A DNA stretch of 61,136 bases from Flavobacterium succinicans LMG 10402 (GTDB taxonomy: Bacteria; Bacteroidota; Bacteroidia; Flavobacteriales; Flavobacteriaceae), in contig NZ_JATV01000019.1 of NCBI RefSeq assembly GCF_000611675.1, positions 1-61,136 on the forward strand. The letters run 5' to 3'. Positions 1 to 8,532 of this stretch are shown piece by piece. A program made the translations under genes and the position numbers. Under the pieces are notes generated by a model that saw only the letters and a list, made by a program, of their open reading frames with translations, had not been told where the DNA came from and made no database searches. Within the stretch, counting starts at the first letter, position 1. Each line of letters starts with the position of its first letter.

Positions 1-126
1 CCGTTTACATTTATATCCGTCCGCCCATTTTATTTGTGAAAGATAAGTCAAACAATAATTATCATCTTTAAATCTATTATGAAATTTTATCGAATTCACT
101 CCTCTGAAAATATTTCTATCTGCCAT
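1..126 (-). CDS. IS1595-family transposase, N-terminal part (runs off the window)
   Basis: Reading the minus strand from an ATG at 126 gives 42 codons open to the window edge. The protein begins MADRNIFRGVNSIKFHNRF and continues with a Cys-x2-Tyr-Leu...Ile-Lys-Trp...Gly-Tyr-x-Cys pattern. That is the start of the N-terminal zinc ribbon of IS1595/ISXO2-type DDE transposases (CxxYL...KWxDGYxC). The catalytic part lies outside the window. It sits directly downstream of a DUF4062 gene on the same strand. The family assignment rests on this short domain only but the pattern is distinctive. Confidence 0.75.
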   Translation of the reverse strand, partial: MADRNIFRGVNSIKFHNRFKDDNYCLTYLSQIKWADGYKCKR

Positions 127-165
127 AAGGCTAAGATAATTATTTGCGACCTAAGCGCCTATACC
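1..165 (-). mobile_element. End of an IS1595-like insertion sequence
   Basis: The partial transposase is preceded by a 39-base leader. Read on the minus strand from position 165, the leader starts GGTATAGGCGCTTAGGTCGC, which is a plausible terminal inverted repeat because IS ends of this family often begin with GG. The stop codon of the neighbouring DUF4062 gene (TAG, 165-167) takes its last base from this presumed end, so the element appears to be inserted inside that gene. The other IS end and the target duplication are outside the window, so the exact boundary is inferred. Confidence 0.5.
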
Positions 166-1103
166 TATAAGTTTATTTGCCCATTTTTATCAGTAATAGT
201 TTCTAATTCAATTAGCTGTAAAGCTGAAAATTGAATTTTTATAGTTTGAAAATCTTGGTCTCTTATATAACTTATTCCAGAGTCAACAAAATTATGTATT
301 GTCTCGTATATAGCTTGTGAAAGTTTTTCTTTTACATATGAATCATTTGGCTTCTTTAAAAGATAAGGTGATATTAGTGCAAAAATTTCACCCCAAGTTA
401 TTTTTTTAGACCAATTTGATTCAACATCGTGATGATATTGATTATTCCAATATGTATGTTTTCCTGAAACTTCGATTAAATCTTCAATTTCTGCAAGATT
501 CTCTATCTCGGGTTTGTTTTCATTTATGGTAATTTGTGATCTTAACACTTGATTTTCTTTTCTTATTTCGTTTAACTCAACATAGACTTCAGGATTTGAT
601 GTCAAATTTGCTCTTATCCATCCAACTGCAGGATATGCCTTAATTGTTTTAGGCAAATTTAAAGCTACTAAACCGGGCAATTCTTCTGCATTTTTCCAAA
701 ATTTAATTAATCTATTTGTTGCTACTTTATCTTTAAAATCTTGAAGTTTTTGTCTTAAAACTGAATCTTTTTCAGACTTCCCTAAAGGAATTTCATCAGG
801 ACTTGAATGAACAAAAGCAATAACTTTTATATTCTTTGAGATTGCATAATCATATTCCATTTCTGTGTAACTTATGCCTTCTGCAGAAAGAGAGCCATAT
901 CTTCCTCCTATGATTAATATGTAATAGTCGCAATCATCAATTACTTTCTTAATAAATTCGAATTGTTCTTCATCAATCGCAGGAAAAATTTCCATTCCTG
1001 CGGGGATACAATCTAACTCCATTATTGCTTGAATAACTTTTGCTCTTTCATCTTTTAAATCAGCATAAGTAGAACTTATAAAAACTTGATATCTTTTATT
1101 CAT
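165..1103 (-). pseudogene. DUF4062-domain protein, probably truncated at its C-terminus by the IS
   Basis: The N-terminal 100 residues (from [20 protein letters not shown] through the E-Y-x-Y-A segment) are a clear DUF4062 domain, a TIR/flavodoxin-like module found alone or at the head of STAND NTPases and sometimes in defence loci. The remainder (about 210 residues) has no domain I recognise. ATGs at 1142, 1115 and 1103 are possible. A minus-strand promoter box at 1136-1143 overlaps the first one, and homologues as I remember them begin near 1103. The C-terminus ends abruptly after [25 protein letters not shown] sequence, where relatives usually continue into a W-x-LT-x-YG stretch. The stop codon lies at the IS junction. 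The protein is 312 residues and may still be expressed. Function unknown. Confidence 0.65.
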
Positions 1104-1135
1104 TATTTTCTTCATTCTGGTATAATTACTCCTAA

Positions 1136-1143
1136 CAAACATA
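1136..1143 (-). promoter_or_regulatory. Bacteroidota -7 box TATGTTTG
   Basis: The minus strand reads TATGTTTG, matching the Bacteroidota consensus TAnnTTTG, 20-32 bases before the ATGs at 1115 and 1103. It overlaps the upstream ATG at 1142, which argues against that longer start. No clear -33 TTG was found. Confidence 0.45.
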
Positions 1144-1209
1144 TATGCGTAATAGCATAATCTTGTTTATTCTCTCTAAAATAAAAAAATAAAAAAGCCA
1201 TCGCTAAGT

Positions 1210-2409
1210 CTACTCAAAAAGACTCAATACCCTCTCAAAATCATCAGATTTAATTCCCAGTTTTTGAAAGGTTTCGAAATCCACTTTGGTCTTTTCAACC
1301 CAACTCAAACTATCGGTGACATTTTGATTTTGGTACTTTTTGTAAATCGCTTTGGCAGACTTGTAGTTGTCATTTAACAAATAAGCGTGGGCTAAATTCA
1401 ACTTAATCAACAACTCAGTATCGTCTAAGCGTTCGCCGTCTTGCAAAAATTTAATGGCTTTGCCGTATTGTTTGGTCAACAAATAACTGGTTCCAATAGC
1501 ATTATAATCTTGCACTTTGCCTTTGCCATCATTGATAATCATCTTTAGTTTGGTGATGGCTTCGCCGTGCTTCCCTTGTTTTGCTAATTGGTCCGCCTGC
1601 TTTCTTGCGTCTGCATAGGTTGTATTGGACACGCTAGATTCACCAAAACAGCTGTTACCAAAATCTTTAAAAGCTTTGTTACGCTCTTCTTTTAATAGCT
1701 TTTGAAATTCGGTGTGGGTGTATTTGTTTTGGATTTTGTCTAAAACACAAACACAAAAGTCGTCCGAATTGGTCATTTTTTGCGCCATTGTTGAGGTCTT
1801 ACACTGCTCAATAATGTTTTTTCGATTGCTTGCGTTCCAGCCACGGCTCAATTTATAATCGACCCAAGGCACAACCTCTAGCACTATTTTTTGCTTCATA
1901 ATCCAATTCTTGCTTTCGAAGCCAAACCAAATAACATTGGATTGCAAACAAGTGGATTTATCCGTCGATAAGCGTTTGGCGTCTTTGCTCAAAGGGGTTT
2001 CTTGCAAGAAGCAAGCCTCTGTGGTACTCCCTGTTTTTTGATAGTTTGTAGCTGCAGTATTTGAAGAAAAAATAGCGTATTGGCATTTATCATCGCCAGA
2101 GATTTTAGACAAGATAAACACCGCACCAGCCGAACCTTGACTAATTCCAGTAGGGTCTGGAATGGATTTTAGTACTGAAACCAAACTTCCCGCCATTTGT
2201 TGGTTCTCGTCTAGTAACGTAATGCGGTACACGACTTCGGTGGTTCCAACAGGTAAGTCTTCTGTTTTGATGATGATTCGGTCTCTTGCAGAAACGATAA
2301 TTTCTTTGGAAGTAGCTCTTTCTTTGTCCCAATAGCCCGTTTTTTGGGCTAGAAGTGATGGAGAACAACAAAATACTATAAAAAGTAAAAGGAATGTTTT
2401 TTTAATCAT
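1210..2409 (-). CDS. Exported tetratricopeptide-repeat protein
   Basis: This is a 399-residue protein. The chosen ATG at 2409 opens on MIKKTFLLLFIVFCCSPSLLAQ, a typical signal peptide ending in an Ala-x-Ala-like LAQ site. A longer frame from 2472 would begin inside the structured repeat at 2446-2532 and is rejected. The middle of the protein is unassigned and contains several cysteines. The last 130 residues hold two to three TPR-like helical pairs (A-K-Q-G-K-H-G-E-A, Y-x-x-A-I-K-F-L, Y-K-S-A-K-A-I-Y-K-K-Y). Such proteins are periplasmic scaffolds in flavobacteria. No specific partner is evident from the neighbours. Confidence 0.75.
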   Translation of the reverse strand: MIKKTFLLLFIVFCCSPSLLAQKTGYWDKERATSKEIIVSARDRIIIKTEDLPVGTTEVVYRITLLDENQQMAGSLVSVLKSIPDPTGISQGSAGAVFILSKISGDDKCQYAIFSSNTAATNYQKTGSTTEACFLQETPLSKDAKRLSTDKSTCLQSNVIWFGFESKNWIMKQKIVLEVVPWVDYKLSRGWNASNRKNIIEQCKTSTMAQKMTNSDDFCVCVLDKIQNKYTHTEFQKLLKEERNKAFKDFGNSCFGESSVSNTTYADARKQADQLAKQGKHGEAITKLKMIINDGKGKVQDYNAIGTSYLLTKQYGKAIKFLQDGERLDDTELLIKLNLAHAYLLNDNYKSAKAIYKKYQNQNVTDSLSWVEKTKVDFETFQKLGIKSDDFERVLSLFE

Positions 2410-2445
2410 AATTAAAATATAAAAACAAAGCGTGATGAATGCACT

Positions 2446-2532
2446 CGACCCTAGCCCTGATGGGAACGACATCCTTTACTGCCGGGGTTCGGCAGTAAAG
2501 ATATAGTGGACAGCAGGAAACAGCTCCTGACT
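2446..2532 (+). repeat. Structured dispersed repeat, copy A
   Basis: Segment with a central 9-bp perfect stem (TTTACTGCC 2475-2483, GGCAGTAAA 2491-2499, loop GGGGTTC). It is flanked by the family landmarks GACATCC before the stem and GATATAGTGGA after it. The same landmarks occur at 49.9 kb and 60.1 kb. The segment lies between the UPF0173 gene and the TPR gene. It may be a structured RNA or a REP-like element. Confidence 0.65.
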
Positions 2533-2549
2533 CTTACTATATCAAATGA

Positions 2550-3227
2550 CTATAATTCTATCGACTCGCCAATGGATAAAAGCATTAGGTCTTTTCCTTT
2601 GTCGAAAAATTTCTTGATGGCTTGTTCGTGATTGATTTCTATGAAACCAAAAGTATCAAAATGACAGCCCAACACTTTGTCGCATTCTACAAAATCTGAA
2701 GCAATAATCGCGTCTTCAATGTCCATCGTGAAGCAATCGCCAATTGGGAAAATCGCCAAATCTAGTTTGGTGCGCATTGGGATTAATTTCATATCCATTG
2801 TTAGTGCTGTATCGCCAGAGATGTAGATGTTTTTGTGTTCCCCTTCGATTACAAATCCACCAGGATTCCCACCGTAAGTTCCGTCTGGGAAGGCGCTTGA
2901 GTGAACCGCAGCCACGTACTTTACTTTTCCGAAATCGAAAGTCCAGCTTCCGCCGTGATTCATAGGATGAAATTTTAGTTCTTTGGCACCGAAATAATTG
3001 GCTATTTCCCAATTGGAAACAATCACAGCATCGGTGCGTTTAGCAATAGCCTCGACATCTTGCACATGGTCAAAATGAGCATGAGTAATCAAAATGTAAT
3101 CTGCTTTTAGTTCATTCACATTGATATGGCTAGCTTTTGGGTTTCCAGTAATAAAAGGATCTACCAAAATATGTTTTCCTGCCACTTCAATTCCAATACA
3201 AGCGTGTCCGTAAAATGTAATTTTCAT
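2550..3227 (-). CDS. UPF0173-type metal-dependent hydrolase (metallo-beta-lactamase fold)
   Basis: This is a 225-residue cytosolic protein. The MBL-fold signature THAHFDH sits at residues 48-54. Further likely metal ligands are the Asp of ISGDTALT near residue 140 and the late His of GCHFDTFG near residue 189. The start MKITFYGHACIGIE and the length match the UPF0173 (YtkL/YddR-like) family, whose physiological substrate is unknown. It lies 39 bases after menA on the same strand and is probably cotranscribed with it, but the menaquinone link is positional only. Confidence 0.85.
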   Translation of the reverse strand: MKITFYGHACIGIEVAGKHILVDPFITGNPKASHINVNELKADYILITHAHFDHVQDVEAIAKRTDAVIVSNWEIANYFGAKELKFHPMNHGGSWTFDFGKVKYVAAVHSSAFPDGTYGGNPGGFVIEGEHKNIYISGDTALTMDMKLIPMRTKLDLAIFPIGDCFTMDIEDAIIASDFVECDKVLGCHFDTFGFIEINHEQAIKKFFDKGKDLMLLSIGESIEL

Positions 3228-3266
3228 AACTTAATAATTAAAAATTGAAAGATTGAAAGAAGCCTT

Positions 3267-4229
3267 TTATCGACCACCCATAAAAGTATTCACAATAACG
3301 TCTGAGAAGAAATAAATCATGCACAATGAAAAAAGAACTGACAAAAAGAAAGTACTCAAGGCTACTTTTTTCAATTCAGGATCTAATTCTTTAGGGTTGG
3401 TATTTTTTTTCACCGTATCCAAATGTTTTACCAAAGGGTAATAGGCTAATAAAAACAAGTATTGATCGATATTAAAATTATTGAGTAAAGCAAAGACAAC
3501 AAACACCCCCATTGCAGCGATAATTAGAAAATAATGGTATTTTTTGGCCTTTTCACCGCCCATTTGTACCACGATTGTATTCTTTCCAGATTTTCTATCC
3601 GAAGCTTCGTCACGCATATTGTTTAAGTTAAGCACCGCGACACTCAATAATCCGATACCAATGGCAGGCAAAAACAAATCGAAATCCAATTGCTTAGAAT
3701 ACAAAAAGTTAACTCCTAGCGTGCTTACCAATCCGAAGAATATAAATACAAAAACGTCTCCGTATCCGCGATATCCATAAGCAGATGTTCCCACTGTATA
3801 TTTGATGGCTGAGGCGATAGCCAAAACCCCAAGTACTAAATAGAACAACGAATACACAAAATTGGTGTCTCCAAAAGCAATATAAATTAATGTAATGGCT
3901 GATAAAAGTGTAAGTATAGAAGTGATGATTATGGCACGCTTCATCGCTGGCGCAGAAATCACTCCACTTTGAATGGCACGTTTAGGCCCTACTCTATCTT
4001 CGTTATCGGTGCCTTTTACGCCATCTCCATAATCATTGGCAAAGTTTGACAATACTTGTAGCCCTAAAGTCGTAAGCAAAGCAAAGCCTAAAATAAACCA
4101 ATTGAACACTTCGGTTGGTGTTAAAATAGCTTCTGTTGGATGCGCTAAGGCATACATACTCCCCACAATTATTCCCGATACGGATAATGGTAAAGTTCTT
4201 AATCGTGCGGCTTGAATCCAGTGTTTCAT
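3267..4229 (-). CDS. menA: 1,4-dihydroxy-2-naphthoate polyprenyltransferase
   Basis: MenA is an integral membrane UbiA-family enzyme that joins a polyprenyl chain to 1,4-dihydroxy-2-naphthoate, forming demethylmenaquinone. The 320-residue protein has about eight hydrophobic segments. It carries the first Asp-rich motif NDYGDG (residues 65-70) followed by DNEDRVGPKRAIQSG, which is characteristic of MenA rather than UbiA. A second Asp-rich loop is NNMRDEASDRKSGK near residue 200. It lies downstream of menB on the same strand, and menD is 4.7 kb further upstream, so the menaquinone genes are near each other but interrupted. Confidence 0.93.
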   Translation of the reverse strand: MKHWIQAARLRTLPLSVSGIIVGSMYALAHPTEAILTPTEVFNWFILGFALLTTLGLQVLSNFANDYGDGVKGTDNEDRVGPKRAIQSGVISAPAMKRAIIITSILTLLSAITLIYIAFGDTNFVYSLFYLVLGVLAIASAIKYTVGTSAYGYRGYGDVFVFIFFGLVSTLGVNFLYSKQLDFDLFLPAIGIGLLSVAVLNLNNMRDEASDRKSGKNTIVVQMGGEKAKKYHYFLIIAAMGVFVVFALLNNFNIDQYLFLLAYYPLVKHLDTVKKNTNPKELDPELKKVALSTFFLSVLFSLCMIYFFSDVIVNTFMGGR

Positions 4230-4289
4230 TTTTTATTTTTTGTTTTTAAAATGTTTAAAAGTTTAAGGTTCTTTACTAGGTTTAAGGTT

Positions 4290-4336
4290 GTTTAAAGGTT
4301 TAAAAAAAATCAAAATGCAATTTTTAAACCTTAAAC
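4290..4336 (-). terminator. A/T-rich hairpin between menB and menA
   Basis: Left arm GTTTAAAGGTTTAAAAA (4290-4306) pairs with TTTTTAAACCTTAAAC (4321-4336) with one bulged base. It lies just beyond the menB stop on the minus strand. It could weaken read-through from menB into menA, or be one of the GTTTAAA repeats that fill 4250-4370. There is no long clean T tract, so a terminator role is uncertain. Confidence 0.35.
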
Positions 4337-4376
4337 TATTTCAAACAAATTTAAACCATTGAACAACTATAAACTT

Positions 4377-5207
4377 TTAAGGCAACCATTTCTTTTCGAA
4401 GTTAGGTTTGCGTTTTTCTAGGAATGCATTTCTACCTTCTTTGGCTTCTTCGGTCATGTAAGCTAAACGAGTGGCTTCGCCAGCAAAGACTTGCTGTCCT
4501 ACCATACCGTCATCGGTTAGATTCATAGCAAATTTCAGCATTTTGATGGCCATTGGTGATTTTGCCAATACCTCTTGTGCCCATTGATAAGCAGTTTCTT
4601 CTAATTCATCGTGTGGAATCACAGCATTGACCATACCCATTTCAAAAGCTTCTTGAGCAGAATAATTGCGTCCTAAAAAGAATATTTCACGGGCTTTTTT
4701 CTGTCCTACCATTTTGGCCAAGTACGCTGAACCATAACCGCCATCAAAACTGGTTACATCGGCATCTGTTTGTTTAAAAATAGCGTGTTCTTTACTAGCT
4801 AAAGTCATATCGCAAACTACGTGCAAACTGTGTCCACCACCAACAGCCCATCCTGGTACCACCGCAATAACAACTTTTGGCATAAAACGGATTAAACGTT
4901 GTACTTCTAGAATGTTCAAACGATGTTGTCCATCATCTCCTACATAGCCTTGATGACCTCTGGCATTTTGGTCACCACCACTGCAGAATGAATACACTCC
5001 ATCTTTGGTAGAAGGACCTTCGGCAGACAATAAGACTACTCCAATTGAAGTATCTTCTTGAGCATCATAAAAAGCTTGGTATAATTCGGAAGTCGTTTTG
5101 GGCCTGAAAGCGTTACGAACATTAGGTCTGTTGAATGCAATTCTAGCTACACCATTGCATTTCTTATAGGTTATATCTTCAAATTCTCTAGCGGTAATCC
5201 ATTCCAT
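4377..5207 (-). CDS. menB: 1,4-dihydroxy-2-naphthoyl-CoA synthase
   Basis: MenB is a crotonase-fold enzyme that closes the naphthoate ring from o-succinylbenzoyl-CoA. The 276-residue length fits the family. Visible signatures are FNRPNVRNAFRPKT near the N-terminus, the oxyanion-hole segment FCSGGDQNARG near residue 75, VPGWAVGGGHSLHVVCDMTL near residue 120, and the MenB-specific TDADVTSFDGGYGSAY. The C-terminus FLEKRKPNFEKKWLP is also typical. It is transcribed towards menA. I saw no clear TAnnTTTG box upstream. Confidence 0.95.
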   Translation of the reverse strand: MEWITAREFEDITYKKCNGVARIAFNRPNVRNAFRPKTTSELYQAFYDAQEDTSIGVVLLSAEGPSTKDGVYSFCSGGDQNARGHQGYVGDDGQHRLNILEVQRLIRFMPKVVIAVVPGWAVGGGHSLHVVCDMTLASKEHAIFKQTDADVTSFDGGYGSAYLAKMVGQKKAREIFFLGRNYSAQEAFEMGMVNAVIPHDELEETAYQWAQEVLAKSPMAIKMLKFAMNLTDDGMVGQQVFAGEATRLAYMTEEAKEGRNAFLEKRKPNFEKKWLP

Positions 5208-5877
5208 TCGTTACAATTTTAAATTTTAGTGTAAAAATAAAGCATTTTTCTATTTTATACTATTCTTATTGAATAAGCTTTGATAATCCTAATCTGACGA
5301 ATCTTTTTGAAGTGTTAAAATTGGTTAGAAATTCAGTCTATTTAACAAAGGTGAACTAAAAAAAACAGTACTTTTAATTATTGCTAATCAAGGTTGTACA
5401 TCTTTTTTTGAGTATGGATTAGCACGATTTTTAACTGAATTATTAACCTTAAAAAATGAAAACTTTTGAAATTATTTAAAAAAAATGTCGCTCAATTTTT
5501 TTCGGAAAGAATGATAAAATCTACTTCAAAAACAATTGAGCAAATGGTTGATTCGTTTGCAAAAAATACTAGAACATAATAGTAGCACCTACAGTTAACA
5601 ATAAGCGTTTCAATTTGGTTGCCTAAAAGAAATAAGGGAGTTTAACCACAATCGAATCCTTACAATTTATATAAGAACTAATGGTTTTATTGCAAGGTTA
5701 ATTCTATTATTTTGAACCAATCGAAAATTCCATTTAAAGACAAAACATTCAATAGGTATTTTACACTTAAGTTAATCTATTATAAGCAGTTACTTTACGT
5801 TAAAAACTGTTGTTTTTCAGGTGATACAAAGACCTTACGAATGCATCCTTTTTGAAGACAATATGTCATCAAAAGAG
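5208..5877. other. Non-coding gap between menB and the CvfB-like gene
   Basis: About 670 bases, A/T-rich, with no convincing gene on either strand. One open stretch (5460-5579, plus strand, ending N-T-R-T-stop) has helical, charged composition like the tail of a small protein. It lacks a start codon at a sensible place and is interrupted by stops upstream, so it is at most a decayed remnant. No repeat family member was recognised here. Confidence 0.5.
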
Positions 5878-5912
5878 AAAAGGCTAACCGTATATCGATT
5901 AGCCTTTTTTTT
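5878..5912. terminator. Bidirectional terminator downstream of the CvfB-like gene
   Basis: Stem AAAAGGCTAA (5878-5887) pairs with TTAGCCTTTT (5899-5908), with an 11-base loop and T runs on both strands. It lies 20 bases beyond the stop of the minus-strand CvfB-like gene, so its main use is probably on that strand. Confidence 0.75.
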
Positions 5913-5932
5913 GCAATATGAAAATTGTAAAA

Positions 5933-6787
5933 TTACTCTTGTATTAGGTGAATTCCGTCTTCTTTAATTTCGATTACTTTATCTCTATAAAGTGCACCAA
6001 TAGCTTTTTTGAATGTTTTTTTACTCATCTTCAAAACCGTTTTTATGTCTTCTGGATGCGAATTGTCATTTAATCGCAAGAAACCGCGACTTGCTCTTAA
6101 TTCATTCAAAATCTTTTCAGCATTAGGCTCAATGTTTTGATAGCCTTGAACTTGTAAAGCCACGTCTATTTTGTTATCAGGGCGTATATTTTTAATGTAC
6201 CCTCTCATTCTATCTCCGGTGCGAATGGCATCATCGTAGACTTCATCTTTGTAAAGTAATCCTTTGTGTTGTTCGTTGATTATAACATTAATCCCTATTT
6301 CGGTAATATGCGAAACGATTAAATCTACTTCTTCTCCTTTTTCAACTGTAAGCACATCATTACTCAAAAACTGATTGGTTTTACTAGAAGCGACCAAACG
6401 ATTCGTTTTTTCATCCATGTACAAATGCACCAAATAGCGTTTTCCTTTTTCCATAGGTCGGGCTTGCTCTTTGAATGGAACCAAAATATCTTTTTCCATT
6501 CCCCAATCCATGAATGCTCCCACTTGATTGATATAATTCACTCGCAACAAGGCGAACTCATTCAATAAAATATAAGGTTCTAAAGTGGTAGCTACAGGTC
6601 GTTGTTCATGGTCCAAATACACAAAAACAATCAATTCTTCTCCAATCTCAAATTCGTTAGGAACATATTTGTTAGGCAAAAGGATATCATGAATTCCTTC
6701 TGGATCTTTTTCGGGGTTGCCTAAAAACAAACCTACTTTGGTATCTCTTAAAATGGTTAGGGTATTGTATTTTCCTATTTGAATCAT
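5933..6787 (-). CDS. CvfB/YitL-like S1-domain RNA-binding protein
   Basis: A 284-residue cytosolic protein. It begins IGKYNTLTILRDTKVGLFL, the start of CvfB (conserved virulence factor B) proteins. These contain three S1-type OB domains followed by a winged helix. Here the OB segments cover about residues 1-65, 70-140 and 145-215. The winged helix includes DIKTVLKMSKKTFKKAIGAL near residue 250. The family binds RNA and affects gene expression post-transcriptionally in Firmicutes. Its role in Bacteroidota is not known to me. It has its own promoter box and terminator, so it is probably monocistronic. Confidence 0.85.
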   Translation of the reverse strand: MIQIGKYNTLTILRDTKVGLFLGNPEKDPEGIHDILLPNKYVPNEFEIGEELIVFVYLDHEQRPVATTLEPYILLNEFALLRVNYINQVGAFMDWGMEKDILVPFKEQARPMEKGKRYLVHLYMDEKTNRLVASSKTNQFLSNDVLTVEKGEEVDLIVSHITEIGINVIINEQHKGLLYKDEVYDDAIRTGDRMRGYIKNIRPDNKIDVALQVQGYQNIEPNAEKILNELRASRGFLRLNDNSHPEDIKTVLKMSKKTFKKAIGALYRDKVIEIKEDGIHLIQE

Positions 6788-6808
6788 TTTCTTCTATTTT
6801 CTATGGCG

Positions 6809-6816
6809 CAAAGGTA
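6809..6816 (-). promoter_or_regulatory. -7 box TACCTTTG for the CvfB-like gene
   Basis: The minus strand reads TACCTTTG (plus strand CAAAGGTA), an exact TAnnTTTG match 22 bases before the ATG at 6787. The -33 element is not clear. Confidence 0.55.
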
Positions 6817-6934
6817 CAAAGACTTTGCTATATTCTTGAGTTAAGCGCTGAGATTCTTCGATGTATCTTGTGAAGTACACAGTTGTACAAGTGTTAATCT
6901 CTAAATCAAAATACCTAAAACTATTTTAATTGTT

Positions 6935-6942
6935 TAAATTTG
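6935..6942 (+). promoter_or_regulatory. -7 box TAAATTTG for the M28 peptidase gene
   Basis: Exact TAnnTTTG match 20 bases before the ATG at 6963. It overlaps the upstream TTG-initiated extension of the frame, which supports the start at 6963. Confidence 0.5.
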
Positions 6943-6962
6943 AAAAAATCAAACTAACTCCA

Positions 6963-8315
6963 ATGAAACGAACCGTACTTTTTCAACTCTTTTTACTACT
7001 TCTTGTAGCTCCAAATGTACATTCTCAAATCACAACTTCTGACCCAGAAATTGCTAAAATGGTTCAAGAAGTCAAAACCGAAAACCTCGAAACTATAGTA
7101 AAAAAATTAGTCTCTTTTGGTACACGACATACTTTAAGTGATACTAAAAGTAACACCCGCGGAATAGGTGCTGCTCAGCGTTGGGTAAAATCAGAATTTG
7201 ACAAATACGCATTAGCATCAAATAGAAGATTAACCTCTAAAATTGATTATTTCACCATCAAAGCCGATGGCAAACGAATAGCCGTTGATAGCGAATTAGG
7301 CAATGTAATGGCGACCCTAAAGGGAACTGACCCAAACGATGATCGTGTTTTGATTATTAGTGGTCATTTGGATTCTCGTGCTTCAGATGTAATGGATGCC
7401 AAATCGGATGCACCAGGAGCCAATGATGATGGTTCGGGAGTAGCTTGTGTAATGGAATTAGCGAGAATTATGAGTCAAAGAGAATTTCCTTTTACCCTTA
7501 TATTCGTTGCTGTAGTCGGAGAAGAACAAGGATTGTATGGTGCAAAACACCTTGCTGACGTAGCGAAAGCACAAAAATGGAATTTGATTGCCATGCTCAA
7601 TAATGACATGATTGGCAATAGTTTATCTAGCGGTACCCAACTGCGCGATAACACTCAAGTTCGCGTATTTAGCGAAACGATTCCTTATACCGAAACGGAG
7701 GCAGAAGCCAAAATGAGAAAAGCTACCAATCGCGACAATGATAGTCCGTCCCGACAATTAGCCCGCTATATCAAAACGGTAACCAATCAATATGTACCAC
7801 AACTAGACATTCAATTGGTGTACCGTAATGATCGTTTTTTAAGAGGTGGTGACCATACTCCCTTTAGCCAAAATGGTTTTACAGCGATTCGTTTTTGTGA
7901 AATGAATGAGAACTATGACCATCAACATCAAAACGTTCGCAAAGAAAACAACATTCAATATGGCGATTTACCCGAGTTCATGGACTTTGAATACATGCGT
8001 AAAGTAACCTGCTCTAATTTGGCTACTTTCAGCAATTTAGCTTGGTCACCCAAAGCACCAGAAAACGTCGGAATTGAAGTCAAAGAACTAACCAATTCTT
8101 CCGTATTAGTTTGGCAAGCTCCACAAGGAAAACCCATTTTTGGATACAACATCTTAATAAGAGAAACAAGCGCTTCTCATTGGCAAAAAGCAGTTTTTAC
8201 AAAAGACAACAAAATAGAAATCCCCTACTCAAAAGACAATTATTTCTTTGCCGTACAGTCTGTAGATGCTTTAGGGCATGCTAGTTTGCCCGTATTTCCA
8301 ATTCCTATTCGTTAA
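6963..8315 (+). CDS. Exported M28-family zinc aminopeptidase
   Basis: The ATG at 6963 gives MKRTVLFQLFLLLLVAPNVHSQ, a signal peptide; an alternative TTG start at 6930 falls at the promoter. The 450-residue protein has the di-zinc M28 ligands in order: His/Asp of ISGHLDSR, the bridging Asp of PGANDDGSG, the catalytic Glu pair of GEEQGLYGA, Asp of NNDMIGN, and the late His of GGDHTPFSQ. About 90 C-terminal residues form a fibronectin type III-like domain (VLVWQAP...GYNILIRE...YFFAVQSVDALGHAS). The protein is probably periplasmic or surface-exposed and releases amino acids from peptides. It is followed by a 25-codon ORF on the same strand. Confidence 0.88.
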   Translation: MKRTVLFQLFLLLLVAPNVHSQITTSDPEIAKMVQEVKTENLETIVKKLVSFGTRHTLSDTKSNTRGIGAAQRWVKSEFDKYALASNRRLTSKIDYFTIKADGKRIAVDSELGNVMATLKGTDPNDDRVLIISGHLDSRASDVMDAKSDAPGANDDGSGVACVMELARIMSQREFPFTLIFVAVVGEEQGLYGAKHLADVAKAQKWNLIAMLNNDMIGNSLSSGTQLRDNTQVRVFSETIPYTETEAEAKMRKATNRDNDSPSRQLARYIKTVTNQYVPQLDIQLVYRNDRFLRGGDHTPFSQNGFTAIRFCEMNENYDHQHQNVRKENNIQYGDLPEFMDFEYMRKVTCSNLATFSNLAWSPKAPENVGIEVKELTNSSVLVWQAPQGKPIFGYNILIRETSASHWQKAVFTKDNKIEIPYSKDNYFFAVQSVDALGHASLPVFPIPIR

Positions 8316-8381
8316 AATACGCCTCGCATAGCTCAAAATCAAAAAGTTTTGATATTTTTGAAAACAACAAAAAAAACAATC

Positions 8382-8459
8382 ATGAGAAATTCAAAATACT
8401 TAAAAGTAGTAGTCATTGTTTTAATCGTTCTTTTTCTGGTTGCAAGTGTAATCGGTTAA
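8382..8459 (+). CDS. Possible 25-residue single-span membrane micropeptide
   Basis: ATG at 8382 and TAA at 8457-8459 encode MRNSKYLKVVVIVLIVLFLV followed by ASVIG. This is a basic N-terminus and about 17 hydrophobic residues, a textbook single-span small membrane protein. It lies 66 bases after the M28 peptidase stop and 25 bases before a strong terminator, so it is inside a transcribed region. The composition argues for translation, but 25 codons can arise by chance. Function unknown. Confidence 0.45.
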   Translation: MRNSKYLKVVVIVLIVLFLVASVIG

Positions 8460-8484
8460 GCAAACGGCTTTCCATAAAACAAAC

Positions 8485-8510
8485 AAAAAGCGCCAATTAA
8501 GGCGCTTTTT
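8485..8510. terminator. Bidirectional terminator between convergent genes
   Basis: Perfect 10-bp stem AAAAAGCGCC (8485-8494) and GGCGCTTTTT (8501-8510) around an AATTAA loop, with runs of A and T at its edges. It serves the plus-strand M28 unit and the minus-strand DUF2853 gene. Confidence 0.88.
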
Positions 8511-8532
8511 ATTTAAAAGGTAATTCACTTTA

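Noticed and set aside
5460..5579. Open stretch that might be a small gene
   Set aside because: No start codon at the head and stops just upstream; kept only as a possible remnant in the gap entry.
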